From Clostridiales bacterium (GTDB lineage Bacteria > Bacillota > Clostridia > Lachnospirales > WQUN01), in NCBI GenBank assembly GCA_031289625.1, contig JAITPB010000067.1, positions 1 through 18,176 on the forward strand: a DNA stretch of 18,176 bases, given 5' to 3'. The notes under the pieces are model-generated. The model did no database searches and was not told the origin of the DNA. It was given only the letters and a program-made list of their open reading frames with translations. Shown here piece after piece: positions 1-8,390 of the stretch. How positions within the stretch are numbered: the stretch's first letter is position 1; each line of letters begins with the position of its first letter. A program made the translations under genes and the position numbers.

Positions 1-1619
1 TTCAGGAAACGTCCAAAGCCGCCCGCTACATAAAACCGATCTATATCGCCGAAAGCGAGCCCGACACTTTCGATCAGCGTCTGACAAGCGGAAAAAATCG
101 CCGCCTTGGCGCGGATAAAATTATCAATGTCCACTTCTGTCAGCACCACGTTCTCACAAACCTGATACTCCGCCACGCGGCCCACGCGTTTTACATAAGA
201 GCAGCCGTCCATAAATCTCCCCGCCATGTCGATCAATCCCGTCCGGAACAGCTCGGCCACTAACGAAATAACGCCGGATCCGCACAGACCTACAGGCGGC
301 GCGTTCTCTATGGTAGAAATAATGGCTTTTCCCGAAGCGTCAATGGCGACTTTCTCAATGGCGCCGGCAGAGGCGCGCATACCGTGGCGTATGCCGCCGC
401 CCTCAAAAGCCGGGCCAGCGGAACAGGCGCATCCAAATAAAAATTCCTGGCTGCCCAGCAAAAGTTCTCCGTTGGTGCCAATGTCAATAAATAAGATCGT
501 GTCGTCCGATTCCTGCGCCAGGCTGGTGCAAAGCGCGCCGGCCGTAATATCCCCGCCCACATAACTGCCAACCGCGGGAGCCATCAGAACCGGCGCTTCC
601 GGGCAGCCATATAACCCGATCTGACTGGCGGTGTACACAGGCGGCGCCATTACAGCAGGCGTGTAAGGAGACAAACGAATATATTCCGCGACGACGCCCA
701 GCAGCAAATGGATCATGGTGGTATTTCCGGTCAAAGAAAACGACATGACGTGGCTGAGGTCAACCCGCGAAAGATCTAGAAGGCTATTGATGGTTCCCAG
801 AATCCGTTTGGTCAGTTCCGGCAAATATTTGTGCGCATAGTTGATGCGGCTGATCACATCCAATCCGCAATCTATCTGCCCGTTGTACGAAGTTCGGGAA
901 AATAAAATTTCGCCCGTCGCCAGATCCGTAAGCCACAGCGCGACTGTCGTAGTACCAATGTCGACTGCCGCGCCATAAAAACGCGGCTTGTCACCTATAT
1001 CAGAAGCCGCTCTGTCCGTTTCAGCCGCTACAGCTGTTATTGCTTCAACCGAAATAATCCGCGCGGCGTTTTCATTTTTTTCCAACGCGTAAAAGACGGT
1101 CAGATGTCCTTCGTTTTGCCGCAATTTTTCCGGCAAATCCCGTAAAGCAGAAAGCGGCACATCCACACTGTCTATTTTTTGCTTGTTCTGTAACAGCCAG
1201 GCTCGGAAAGCGCGCCTGAAGCGATCCAAATCCGACAAGCCATCCAGCATGGCCGGGGCCGCAACTTGAATCTCAGCGATTTTCACATACCCGTCCAATT
1301 CATCCGGCATATAGGGTTTGACGTCCACAGAACCGTCGAACTTGCCAATCTCCACTTTTTCTTCCGGGAGAGTCACGGCAACGTCCGCGTCCCGTATTTT
1401 CGTCATGCAGATCAAAACTTCCCCCTGCGGCAGATCCAATCCTTTTGCATTGTCAAAATCCACCGGGCCGGACACCTGACACCGGCATTTCCCGCAAGTC
1501 CCTTTGCCGCCACAGGGCGTTTGAACAAAAACGCCCGCAAGGCGCGCCGCTTCTAACAGCGGCGCGCTTCCGGGCATCTCAATGCTTACATTTCTAGGCA
1601 AAAATGTGATTGTAGGCAT
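1..1619 (-). CDS. RACo-type reductive activator of the corrinoid protein (2Fe-2S + ASKHA/DUF4445), C-terminus beyond window
   Basis: This ATP-dependent activator should reduce inactive Co(II) corrinoid iron-sulfur protein back to Co(I). The frame is open for 539 codons from the ATG at 1619 to the left edge, so the last part (perhaps 70-100 residues, judged from typical family length) lies outside. The N-terminus is a plant-type 2Fe-2S domain with C36, C42, C45 and C71 (CGGKGTCGKC then LICM). A linker domain follows to about residue 215. The ASKHA ATPase fold then shows phosphate motifs AVDIGTTTVALW and FIDIGTNGELL, a GPAFEGGGIRHGM segment, GLCGSGVI, and FYVAGGFGRFL close to the edge. The start overlaps the acsC stop by 1 nt (TAATG) and has only a weak ribosome site, which suggests translational coupling. 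RACo-type genes are commonly found beside acsC/acsD, which supports the call. The family is secure; the target (CoFeSP rather than a methyltransferase corrinoid protein) is inferred from position. Confidence 0.9.
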   Translation of the reverse strand, partial: MPTITFLPRNVSIEMPGSAPLLEAARLAGVFVQTPCGGKGTCGKCRCQVSGPVDFDNAKGLDLPQGEVLICMTKIRDADVAVTLPEEKVEIGKFDGSVDVKPYMPDELDGYVKIAEIQVAAPAMLDGLSDLDRFRRAFRAWLLQNKQKIDSVDVPLSALRDLPEKLRQNEGHLTVFYALEKNENAARIISVEAITAVAAETDRAASDIGDKPRFYGAAVDIGTTTVALWLTDLATGEILFSRTSYNGQIDCGLDVISRINYAHKYLPELTKRILGTINSLLDLSRVDLSHVMSFSLTGNTTMIHLLLGVVAEYIRLSPYTPAVMAPPVYTASQIGLYGCPEAPVLMAPAVGSYVGGDITAGALCTSLAQESDDTILFIDIGTNGELLLGSQEFLFGCACSAGPAFEGGGIRHGMRASAGAIEKVAIDASGKAIISTIENAPPVGLCGSGVISLVAELFRTGLIDMAGRFMDGCSYVKRVGRVAEYQVCENVVLTEVDIDNFIRAKAAIFSACQTLIESVGLAFGDIDRFYVAGGFGRFL

Positions 1620-2947
1620 TATGCTTTCACCAATACAGATTTTACAAAGCTTTCAATGTCTGCGGATTCCTGCGGGCCTACCAGCACTTTCCAGCCTGGC
1701 ATTCCCTCTTCCAGCTCGCCGCTTTCTGGCGCTATAAACCCCGGAATAATGAAAGTACGGGCGTCCACTAAACTCTCCAAGTCTAGTTCCTTCGCAAACT
1801 TGGCGATATAGCCTCCAGAAAATTTTCCAGCCGCCCATGAGGTCAGAACGCTCATGCCTTCGCATTCAGGAATGAGCAGCCATGCGCTGATGCCGCTGTT
1901 TTCGATTTCGCCGGCAACTAAGAAATATGTCAGCGAGAAATTCGTCGTCACGAACACCGGGGAATTGCGATCCGGCTCGCCAATGGGATACAGTTTGGGC
2001 TCCACTTGAATGGGTTTCTGTGGATCCGTGTAAATATTCTGCCGCAGAGTCATTAATGTAACCAGCTGCGCCGGATCAAAACTGGGCAGAACCAGGATGC
2101 CGCCGTATTTGTCAATCTCCGTTACAGCCGCGATGAAATCCTCAAGCGCGTTGCCTGTGTCAATGAAGCGCAGAGAAGCATAGCCCAGAGGCTTCACGCT
2201 GTTTTTCAAAGCCGCCTTCCGTGCGATGGAATTGGTTTGAAACGCTTCCGATGTGGAATACGTTTTAAACTCAATCACCAAATCATTGAAGCCGCCCGCC
2301 TTGAGCTGAGAGGTCAGCGCATAAAGGCCGTCTAGGTCATCCGCAGTCACGCCCAGCACCTGCCCGTCGCGCTTCGCGATCTGCTGGGCCGCTTCCGCGT
2401 CCGCCGCTGTTATGCCGGAAAGAAGGCTCTTGGATCCCGCTATCGCCGCCGACGCTTTATCCAAACCGGACAGAGCGGACGCCCGCAGAATAAGCGGCAA
2501 ACTGGTCTTCTCATAAATCTTTTTGCTCACTGCCGCGAACCGGTCGTCATCGCCTTTTTGCGTAACCGCAATGGCGTCGATGTGCAGTTCCTCGCCCACA
2601 CGGATCAATGTGTAAGCACCGATTTTTTCGACAATGTCTAAATCATCGCTGTCATTTACATTAATGGCGATCACGGATTTATTTACAAATGTTTTTTCAT
2701 GCCGGTAGAAAACCGTCTCTTCGCCGAGAGAGCTGACTTTTTCTGTTCCGATTTTGACGCCTTTGACAGGTGGCTCACTCGCCGCGCCCAGGATTTGTTT
2801 CGCTTCCTCGGAGGCATACGGACATTCGGATAGCATGGCTTTTTGGGCAGCCAGTTTCATGGCAAAAGCCATGCAAGTATTGGCGCCGCACTCCTTACAG
2901 TTGGTTCCAGGCAGCAGTTTGTTGATTTTCAGGCCGCTTAACGCCAT
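1619..2947 (-). CDS. acsC: Corrinoid iron-sulfur protein large (gamma) subunit
   Basis: This is the methyl carrier of the Wood-Ljungdahl pathway. It takes CH3 from methyl-tetrahydrofolate through AcsE and passes it to the A-cluster of acetyl-CoA synthase. The 442-residue length is close to the Moorella AcsC (about 446). The N-terminal [4Fe-4S] domain has C17, C20, C25 and C42 (TNCKECGANTC, then SEC). A TIM-barrel-like middle follows, then a C-terminal cobamide-binding domain with TTNFSLTYF at about 334-342 and the conserved PECEGMSVLTSWAAGKF segment. The ATG overlaps the stop of the upstream fusion gene by 1 nt (TAATG), with a GGGAGG ribosome site 8 nt ahead. Its usual partner AcsD is not a separate gene here but the C-terminal part of that upstream protein, so this subunit should dimerise with a fused partner. 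No odd residues were seen. Cytoplasmic. Confidence 0.96.
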   Translation of the reverse strand: MALSGLKINKLLPGTNCKECGANTCMAFAMKLAAQKAMLSECPYASEEAKQILGAASEPPVKGVKIGTEKVSSLGEETVFYRHEKTFVNKSVIAINVNDSDDLDIVEKIGAYTLIRVGEELHIDAIAVTQKGDDDRFAAVSKKIYEKTSLPLILRASALSGLDKASAAIAGSKSLLSGITAADAEAAQQIAKRDGQVLGVTADDLDGLYALTSQLKAGGFNDLVIEFKTYSTSEAFQTNSIARKAALKNSVKPLGYASLRFIDTGNALEDFIAAVTEIDKYGGILVLPSFDPAQLVTLMTLRQNIYTDPQKPIQVEPKLYPIGEPDRNSPVFVTTNFSLTYFLVAGEIENSGISAWLLIPECEGMSVLTSWAAGKFSGGYIAKFAKELDLESLVDARTFIIPGFIAPESGELEEGMPGWKVLVGPQESADIESFVKSVLVKA

Positions 2948-5900
2948 TAGCCGCGCCTCCCTTCCATGAGTTCACCGATCGTTTTCTTCACAGCCGCCAA
3001 GGCTTCCGGCGTATACATAATCAAAATATCCGCGCCAGCGTACAGTAAAGTCATGGCTGTCGCCGTTTCCCAATATGTGGCGCGTTTGACCACGTCGCCC
3101 CATTCTGGGAAGCTTTCTTCCGGCGCTTTAAATTCTTTAATCTTAGCACATTCCTGCCCGACAGATACGATCATGGGGCTTAACAGCATGTTATCGCCGC
3201 CTAGACCTGTCAAGCGGATGCGTTCCATAACGGAATATGTGTATTCCACGCCGTAGCCGATTGTACTGGTCATAGGATCGACCAGAATCTTGTCGGCTGG
3301 CATACCCATATTGGTCAACAGAATGTTGAGCTGTTTGCTGATGTTCACATCGATAGGCGCCTGTGCCACTAAGGTGTGGCCATAAGCCATAGCCGCGCCC
3401 GCGATGGTGCGGTAATTATCCTGCTCTACCCAGTTAAACAACAGGTTTTCGCCTTCACAAGCCTGTGCGATCGCCTTCATGATTTCATTATTTTTCTCAA
3501 AATGGTTCGTGCCGGAAATAATCAGAGGCACATCCACCGCCTGCAGTACAGATTTCACCAACGCCACAGACTCATCCGCGGTACGGTTGCCCCGATCGGG
3601 ATGTGTGGCGTCCAGCTTCACACTGATCAAATCAGCGCCATATTTCTCTACGCACAGCTTCGCCATCGCCGCCGGATCGTTCATAACATCTTTGAAGATC
3701 TCCCGGAGCAGAGGCGGATATTTCTCGCCGACCTTATCAAACACTTCCATGGCGAGCAAAGGCCGATGCGGTATTTCGCCTTCCCAGAAATGGAAGGGCA
3801 TACAAGTCGCGCCGCCTATCGTGTAGACGCGTCCGCGTGTGCCGCCTTCGCTTTTCAAATTGCCCAGCTTGACTGTGCGAATTTGTCCGCTAGACTGTTC
3901 AGCCGGCAAAACAAAGGACGTAACAGCGTCCAGACGATCGGAGGCGTAAATTTTATTTTTATCTGTCTCTGCCGGAGCTTCCGCCGCTGTAGACCGTGCC
4001 GTGGGCGCTTGCCCCAAAAACTTCTCGGAGAGTACGTCAATGATGCTGCCGATGAGTTCTTTCGTAAGGTTCGCCCGAACCTCTTCGGTAAGCTGCGCTT
4101 TCAGTTCAGTGAGATCGACATTGGCCGCAACTGTCGCTTCCAGCGGGGCAATTTCTTCTTTCGCCTTCGCAGCTGGTTTGCCCGGCTGAGCGACGGCCTG
4201 CTCAGGTTCTTCATCGCTCTGCGCATAGTCAGCCATATCGTCCATGGCCAGCGCAGGGTGATTGACTTTTTCCATATAAGCGCGCACGTCGGCCGCCGCA
4301 GTCGCGACGGTCTCATCCGCGATTTGATCTAAAAATCCATCCAAACCTTTTTCGGAAAAACGTTTGACCAGATCGTCATGCAATTGATCTTTGAGTTCCT
4401 TGGGCATCCATACGAGCCGGGCAAAACCGCCTTCGGCGTACAGGAATTTCCGGGATGTCAGGAAGACCTTACCGCAGCCGTAAAAGCCTGGCGTCTGCTG
4501 TCCGCCGCCCACTGAACCGGCCAGCGTAGAAAAGGTCATGCCGACAGGCGTATCGCCCATAAATTCACGGTTGACCACCATGACGCCGTTGCATTCCGGC
4601 ACATAGGCGCAAATCGCCTCAAAGCAGCCGCAGCTCGTCATTGGTCTGTCCATGATGGAATAAGCGCAGAATCCGTCAACGGTTTTATGACTGTTCGAAT
4701 ACACGTATTCATTAACACCCGACCATATACCTTTGACAGGATCCACGCAATCGCCTTTTTTCAGCGGTTGGTTCGCACCGGTTTCATCAATTTCATAGGC
4801 CGCCTTGCCGTCCAGCCAGTTGTACGCGCCGCACAGTCCCAAACGTTCCGGGGTAATGACGCAGACATGGTTGGGCGCGAAACTTTGACACAGCAGACAG
4901 GAATAGAACGTTTCCACGGATTCGTCGGTCATGGCTTCCAGACGGCGGTTACGCTCGTCATAGACTTTTCTGGCTATGGCCAGCCGTTTTTCGCATTCCG
5001 CTTTATCCGTGATCAATGTTACCCTTACCTTATCTACAATCGCGGGATAATCCGCGAGGAAACGGGCGTGAAGAATTTCACCGTAATGTTTAATACGCAG
5101 ACCTCTTGCAAAGCCATCCTTCGAAATACGCGTCCAAATAATATCCCTTTGGCCCATATGCCACAGGCCTTCCGCCGCGTTTAACATGTGATGAACCTGG
5201 CGCTCCAGAATGGGCTCGAAGTCAGGCTGCATTTTGCGGCCAGCCACTTCCGCCCAAATACCCAGCGGCAAGGCTGTGCCTGGCTCAATCTCGTCAATAT
5301 CCGGGCCGATGAGGTTAATTTCACCGTCGATGATGTCATCGTATTCGACGCTCGTCACGAATTCAAAGCCTGGCGTTTTATTGCCGCCGAACTCCACATG
5401 GGTATTTTCCTTACGGATACGCTCGCCTTCAAACGCGGGGCCATAGGCCACCGGCACAGGCACGTCGACGACTTTGATCTTGCAACCCCGCACTTCCAGA
5501 GCTTTTTCCACCATTTTGTCATGCGTCACGTTGGCGACCACATGCTCGTAAGTACAAACGCCTGTCGGCAAAATTTCCGGAATATCAGTATCCGCGATGG
5601 TAGGGAAGCCGTAATTGATAGCGCCCGCGGCAGCCGCGTACTTTTCTGGCGTGACTTCGCCAAACGCAAGGACAAATGCAAAAATCCTGTTCTTGTTGTA
5701 GCGCAGGTTGGCCGCGAAATCACCGGGTTTTACACCGCCGAAGGACAGAGCCGCCCGGTTGGCAAAACCCAAAGCGTAAATCAAAGCGGACACGTCTCTG
5801 CCGAAGGGAACAAGCCGTGTTTCCCAGCCGAGCTGTATGCCTTCCTCCTCCAGCTGTTCCGCGAATTGCTTGCCGTCGGTACAGCCGCCCATGAACACAT

Positions 5901-6408
5901 ACAAATTTTTCTGCTGCAATTCTTTCGCGATTTTGACGGCGGTCGCGTTGTCCGGGGCTGCGCCAGTAATGGCGGCGAAACCAGGGGCTGTGCCGTCCAC
6001 GAACTCAATGCCGCGTTCGCGCATAATCACGTCGTTGGCAGCGCCCAGCCAGATGCCATCCACAGGATTGGGACCTATGATATATTTACAAGCTTCGATG
6101 ATCTCACAGGCGAACAAGGCGGCTACGCCCGCGTCCAAAGTGTTGCCCAGATAAGGGAGCCAAACATTTTCGGTCGGGCGGCCAGGCAGCAATGCTTTGG
6201 CCTCTTCCAACATAGCCCGCAGATCGGAAAGCTTCTCCATCTTTTTGCCGGTAAAGGAATAAATTACAGGTAAAGAATAGGTGGTGTCAGGAAAAGAAAC
6301 AGGATAATCCTCGCCCTTTTGCTTAATGGCCTCCTCAACGGAGGTCATGGCCTGGGCGACGAAACCCACCGCGCCGTCAATGGCCGCAGTGCAAATAATT
6401 TTCGACAT
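2947..6408 (-). CDS. Fusion of acetyl-CoA synthase (AcsB) and corrinoid protein small subunit (AcsD)
   Basis: One uninterrupted 1153-residue frame carries two Wood-Ljungdahl proteins. Residues 1 to about 715 are full-length bacterial acetyl-CoA synthase, including the N-terminal CODH-contacting domain that archaeal CdhC lacks. A-cluster ligands are all present: C504, C507, C516 and C526 (YSCLLC...HVC...LGLC) and C593-G-C595, each offset by exactly two from the Moorella numbering as I recall it. Residues about 815-1153 match AcsD/CdhD: GGTRGRVYTIGG, PFHFWEGEIPHRP, GADLISVKLDATHPD, VEQDNYRTIAG, DVNISKQLNILL, GYGVEYTYSVMERIRL. An Ala/Pro/Glu/Lys-rich linker with one predicted amphipathic helix (about 764-798) joins them. 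No methionine lies between residue 725 and residue 870, which is inside the AcsD fold, so no ATG start is available for a separate AcsD. The start has an AGGAGG site 8 nt ahead and a TAATG overlap with cooS. AcsB and AcsD are normally separate chains. Confidence 0.95.
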   Translation of the reverse strand: MSKIICTAAIDGAVGFVAQAMTSVEEAIKQKGEDYPVSFPDTTYSLPVIYSFTGKKMEKLSDLRAMLEEAKALLPGRPTENVWLPYLGNTLDAGVAALFACEIIEACKYIIGPNPVDGIWLGAANDVIMRERGIEFVDGTAPGFAAITGAAPDNATAVKIAKELQQKNLYVFMGGCTDGKQFAEQLEEEGIQLGWETRLVPFGRDVSALIYALGFANRAALSFGGVKPGDFAANLRYNKNRIFAFVLAFGEVTPEKYAAAAGAINYGFPTIADTDIPEILPTGVCTYEHVVANVTHDKMVEKALEVRGCKIKVVDVPVPVAYGPAFEGERIRKENTHVEFGGNKTPGFEFVTSVEYDDIIDGEINLIGPDIDEIEPGTALPLGIWAEVAGRKMQPDFEPILERQVHHMLNAAEGLWHMGQRDIIWTRISKDGFARGLRIKHYGEILHARFLADYPAIVDKVRVTLITDKAECEKRLAIARKVYDERNRRLEAMTDESVETFYSCLLCQSFAPNHVCVITPERLGLCGAYNWLDGKAAYEIDETGANQPLKKGDCVDPVKGIWSGVNEYVYSNSHKTVDGFCAYSIMDRPMTSCGCFEAICAYVPECNGVMVVNREFMGDTPVGMTFSTLAGSVGGGQQTPGFYGCGKVFLTSRKFLYAEGGFARLVWMPKELKDQLHDDLVKRFSEKGLDGFLDQIADETVATAAADVRAYMEKVNHPALAMDDMADYAQSDEEPEQAVAQPGKPAAKAKEEIAPLEATVAANVDLTELKAQLTEEVRANLTKELIGSIIDVLSEKFLGQAPTARSTAAEAPAETDKNKIYASDRLDAVTSFVLPAEQSSGQIRTVKLGNLKSEGGTRGRVYTIGGATCMPFHFWEGEIPHRPLLAMEVFDKVGEKYPPLLREIFKDVMNDPAAMAKLCVEKYGADLISVKLDATHPDRGNRTADESVALVKSVLQAVDVPLIISGTNHFEKNNEIMKAIAQACEGENLLFNWVEQDNYRTIAGAAMAYGHTLVAQAPIDVNISKQLNILLTNMGMPADKILVDPMTSTIGYGVEYTYSVMERIRLTGLGGDNMLLSPMIVSVGQECAKIKEFKAPEESFPEWGDVVKRATYWETATAMTLLYAGADILIMYTPEALAAVKKTIGELMEGRRG
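3870..4240 (-). other. Linker region between the AcsB and AcsD parts of the fusion protein
   Basis: This encodes roughly residues 723-846 of the fusion. It is low-complexity, rich in Ala, Glu, Pro and Lys (DEEPEQAVAQPGKPAAKAK; APTARSTAAEAPAETDKNK). Between those stretches sits a segment of alternating charged and aliphatic residues (about 764-798, LTELKAQLTEEVRANLTKEL onward) that looks like one long amphipathic helix. The composition fits a flexible tether with a docking or dimerising helix. The helix assignment is by eye only. Confidence 0.6.
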
Positions 6409-8345
6409 TACATCGCCCTCCTATCTTTCATGTCAAACATCTTACGCTCTGTTTTACGGTTAATGCCCAGCGCGTCACGCTTTTTATTGAGGAGTTCAAT
6501 GATGCGGTCTACCGCTTGATATGGATCCTCAATCAGATGGAAACTGGCGCCAAATTCTGCCCGGCAGCCATCGTGTAAGTAGGAGTTTACTTTTTCCGAA
6601 CCGGCGACATAGAAGGGATTCCCCAGAATGACGTCGATGCCGGACGCTACAAAATAGCAGCCGATGGTGATGGCTTTTTCGCTCATCCACTCTGGCGCTA
6701 CGCCCACAGCAGGTACCGCGGACAAATCATCGCCCAAGCCGCCTTCCAAAACAACTTCTGTCGCGGCTTCCAAAATACGGCTGTTGTCCACGCAACTGCC
6801 CATGTGCAGTACAGGCGGAATACCGACAGCTTCACAGACCTCACGCAGACCAGTCCCCGCGATTTCCAGCGCTATTTCCGGCACCAACATACCGGCCTTG
6901 GCCGAAGAAATGGCCGTACAGCCTGTTTGCAGAACCAAAACATTGCGCTTGATCAGTTCTGCCGTTAGGATATTGTTATACTCATCCGATTTCATCTTGG
7001 TATTGTTGCAACCCACGATACCGGCCACGCCCAAAATACGATTCTGCATGATCGCGTCGTTTAAGGGGCGGAAAGAAGCGCGGTAGCGGCCGCCCAGCAT
7101 ATATTTGATCGCGTCCACGGAAAATCCCGCGATGAGAGGCGCTGTGTCCTTCGGAATATTGATTTTTGCGGCGTCTCTATTTTTGAAATTATCAATGGCG
7201 CGCTTTACAAGACCTTTCGCCGCTTCGAGAGTATCCCCTTTTTCCACATTCACGTGCGCCGCGCCAATAGTTTTGGCGATGTCCAGCGTGGAGATGATTT
7301 CTGTATGATAATGGGCGGCTACATCTGGCAGACTGGGCATACAGCATTGCACGTCAATGATCATCATTTCCACCGCGCCGGTGATAATCGCCAGTTCCTG
7401 CTGCAGGAAATTGCCAGCCACAGGTATGCCGCGCCGCATGAGGACTTCGTTGGCTGTACAACAGATACCCGCCAGTGTAATGCCTTCGGCGCCAGCCGCT
7501 TTCGCGTATTCCTTGATCTCCGGATCCGCGACCGCAACGGCTAGTATATCAGACAATGAGGGCTCATGGCCATGAACGAGAATATTGACTGTGTTTTTTT
7601 GCATGACGCCTAAATTGGCGCGGCTTTTCACCGGCGCGGGCGTGCCGAATAAAATATCGGACGCAATGCTGGCGACGCGCGCGCCGCCCCACCCGTCGGT
7701 CAGAGATACACGGAACGCGTGCTGCAGGAGATTTTTATAATCATGATCCACGCCCATATGGGTACGGTGCATGGCCTCAACAGCCATTCTGTCAATACCG
7801 CTGGGCTTAATCCCCAGGTTTTCCCAGATGGCCTGGCGTTTTTGGGGAGCAAGGGTCAATGTTTTCAATGTCTCTTCCTGTTCGGAAAATTCATTCATAA
7901 ACACTTTCACCAAATCCAAAGCCACTTCGTTGGCTTCACGGCCTTCTTGTTCCACGCCGTACTGATCGGCGGCTCTCCGCAAAGCCCTTTCGTCTTTGAT
8001 GCTATAGCCTGGCGCTTTACCCTCAGCCACTTCTCTGAGTTTTAGTACGATATGCCGGCCATGATCGGAATGGGCGCTGGCGCCGCCTGTCACTTCGCGC
8101 AGGAAATTCCGCGCGACGATGGTGTCTACTGTGGCGCCGCAGATGCCTTTAGGCGCTTTTGGCGTAATGCGGCAGGGGCCCAGATGACAGATGCGGCAGC
8201 ATACGCCCGTTCTTCCAAAACCGCATTGATTCTTCTGGGTGTCTGCCCTGTCAAAACAGGTGTCAACGCAATCATCTTGAGCTTTTTGGAGCATCTCAAT
8301 AGAAGCGTTGTCAAGGACTTTCTCCAATACTTTTAATTTATCCAT
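6408..8345 (-). CDS. acsA: Anaerobic nickel-iron carbon monoxide dehydrogenase, catalytic subunit
   Basis: This CODH reduces CO2 to CO at a [Ni-4Fe-4S] C-cluster and feeds CO to acetyl-CoA synthase. It is also called cooS. The 645-residue length is normal. Cluster ligands are readable by comparison with Carboxydothermus CODH-II. The D-cluster uses C41 and C49, and the B-cluster uses C50, C53, C58 and C69 (QCGFGRTGVCCRICHLGPC...GIC). C-cluster ligands are probably H260 (VHGHEP), C295 or C296 (GICCTANE), C334 or C335 (DVQCCMP), C446 (VGCNN), C476 (QTGCTA) and C518 (MGSCVDN). The proton-relay histidines (AHSDHGRH, 91-98) and the catalytic lysine in AGSEK (K585) are present. The ribosome site AAAGGAG lies 5 nt before the ATG, inside a 16-bp perfect palindrome. 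The stop overlaps the AcsB-AcsD start by 1 nt. Immediate linkage to acsB makes this the ACS-associated CODH, not a stand-alone CO-oxidising one. Confidence 0.97.
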   Translation of the reverse strand: MDKLKVLEKVLDNASIEMLQKAQDDCVDTCFDRADTQKNQCGFGRTGVCCRICHLGPCRITPKAPKGICGATVDTIVARNFLREVTGGASAHSDHGRHIVLKLREVAEGKAPGYSIKDERALRRAADQYGVEQEGREANEVALDLVKVFMNEFSEQEETLKTLTLAPQKRQAIWENLGIKPSGIDRMAVEAMHRTHMGVDHDYKNLLQHAFRVSLTDGWGGARVASIASDILFGTPAPVKSRANLGVMQKNTVNILVHGHEPSLSDILAVAVADPEIKEYAKAAGAEGITLAGICCTANEVLMRRGIPVAGNFLQQELAIITGAVEMMIIDVQCCMPSLPDVAAHYHTEIISTLDIAKTIGAAHVNVEKGDTLEAAKGLVKRAIDNFKNRDAAKINIPKDTAPLIAGFSVDAIKYMLGGRYRASFRPLNDAIMQNRILGVAGIVGCNNTKMKSDEYNNILTAELIKRNVLVLQTGCTAISSAKAGMLVPEIALEIAGTGLREVCEAVGIPPVLHMGSCVDNSRILEAATEVVLEGGLGDDLSAVPAVGVAPEWMSEKAITIGCYFVASGIDVILGNPFYVAGSEKVNSYLHDGCRAEFGASFHLIEDPYQAVDRIIELLNKKRDALGINRKTERKMFDMKDRRAM

Positions 8346-8351
8346 AAGAAC

Positions 8352-8367
8352 TCCTTTATATAAAGGA
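8352..8367. promoter_or_regulatory. Perfect 16-bp palindrome covering the cooS/acsA ribosome binding site
   Basis: The sequence TCCTTTATATAAAGGA is a perfect inverted repeat. On the minus strand its 3' half supplies most of the Shine-Dalgarno AAAGGAG (8351-8357), 5 nt before the acsA ATG. In RNA it could form a 6-bp stem with an AUAU loop that hides the ribosome site. In DNA it could be an operator. The symmetry is directly visible; a regulatory role is inferred. Confidence 0.5.
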
Positions 8368-8390
8368 TTTGTATTATTGAATCAAATATC

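Noticed and set aside
226..571. Small frames on both strands near the left edge
   Set aside because: They lie inside the edge-truncated activator gene, whose continuous frame shows 2Fe-2S and ASKHA motifs.
3376..4332. Plus-strand 318-codon open frame antisense to the linker and AcsD part
   Set aside because: Shadow of the fusion gene; Arg/Phe/His-rich translation without family features or ribosome site.
5188..6273. Plus-strand 361-codon open frame antisense to the AcsB part
   Set aside because: The opposite strand encodes acetyl-CoA synthase with every catalytic residue. The plus-strand translation has no recognisable motif and reflects codon bias of the real gene.
2947..6408. AcsB-AcsD fusion as a sequencing frameshift or lost stop
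   Set aside because: The linker is over 90 residues of coherent, biased coding sequence, both halves stay in one frame, and no ATG or ribosome site for AcsD is left behind. An assembly error would not normally create this.
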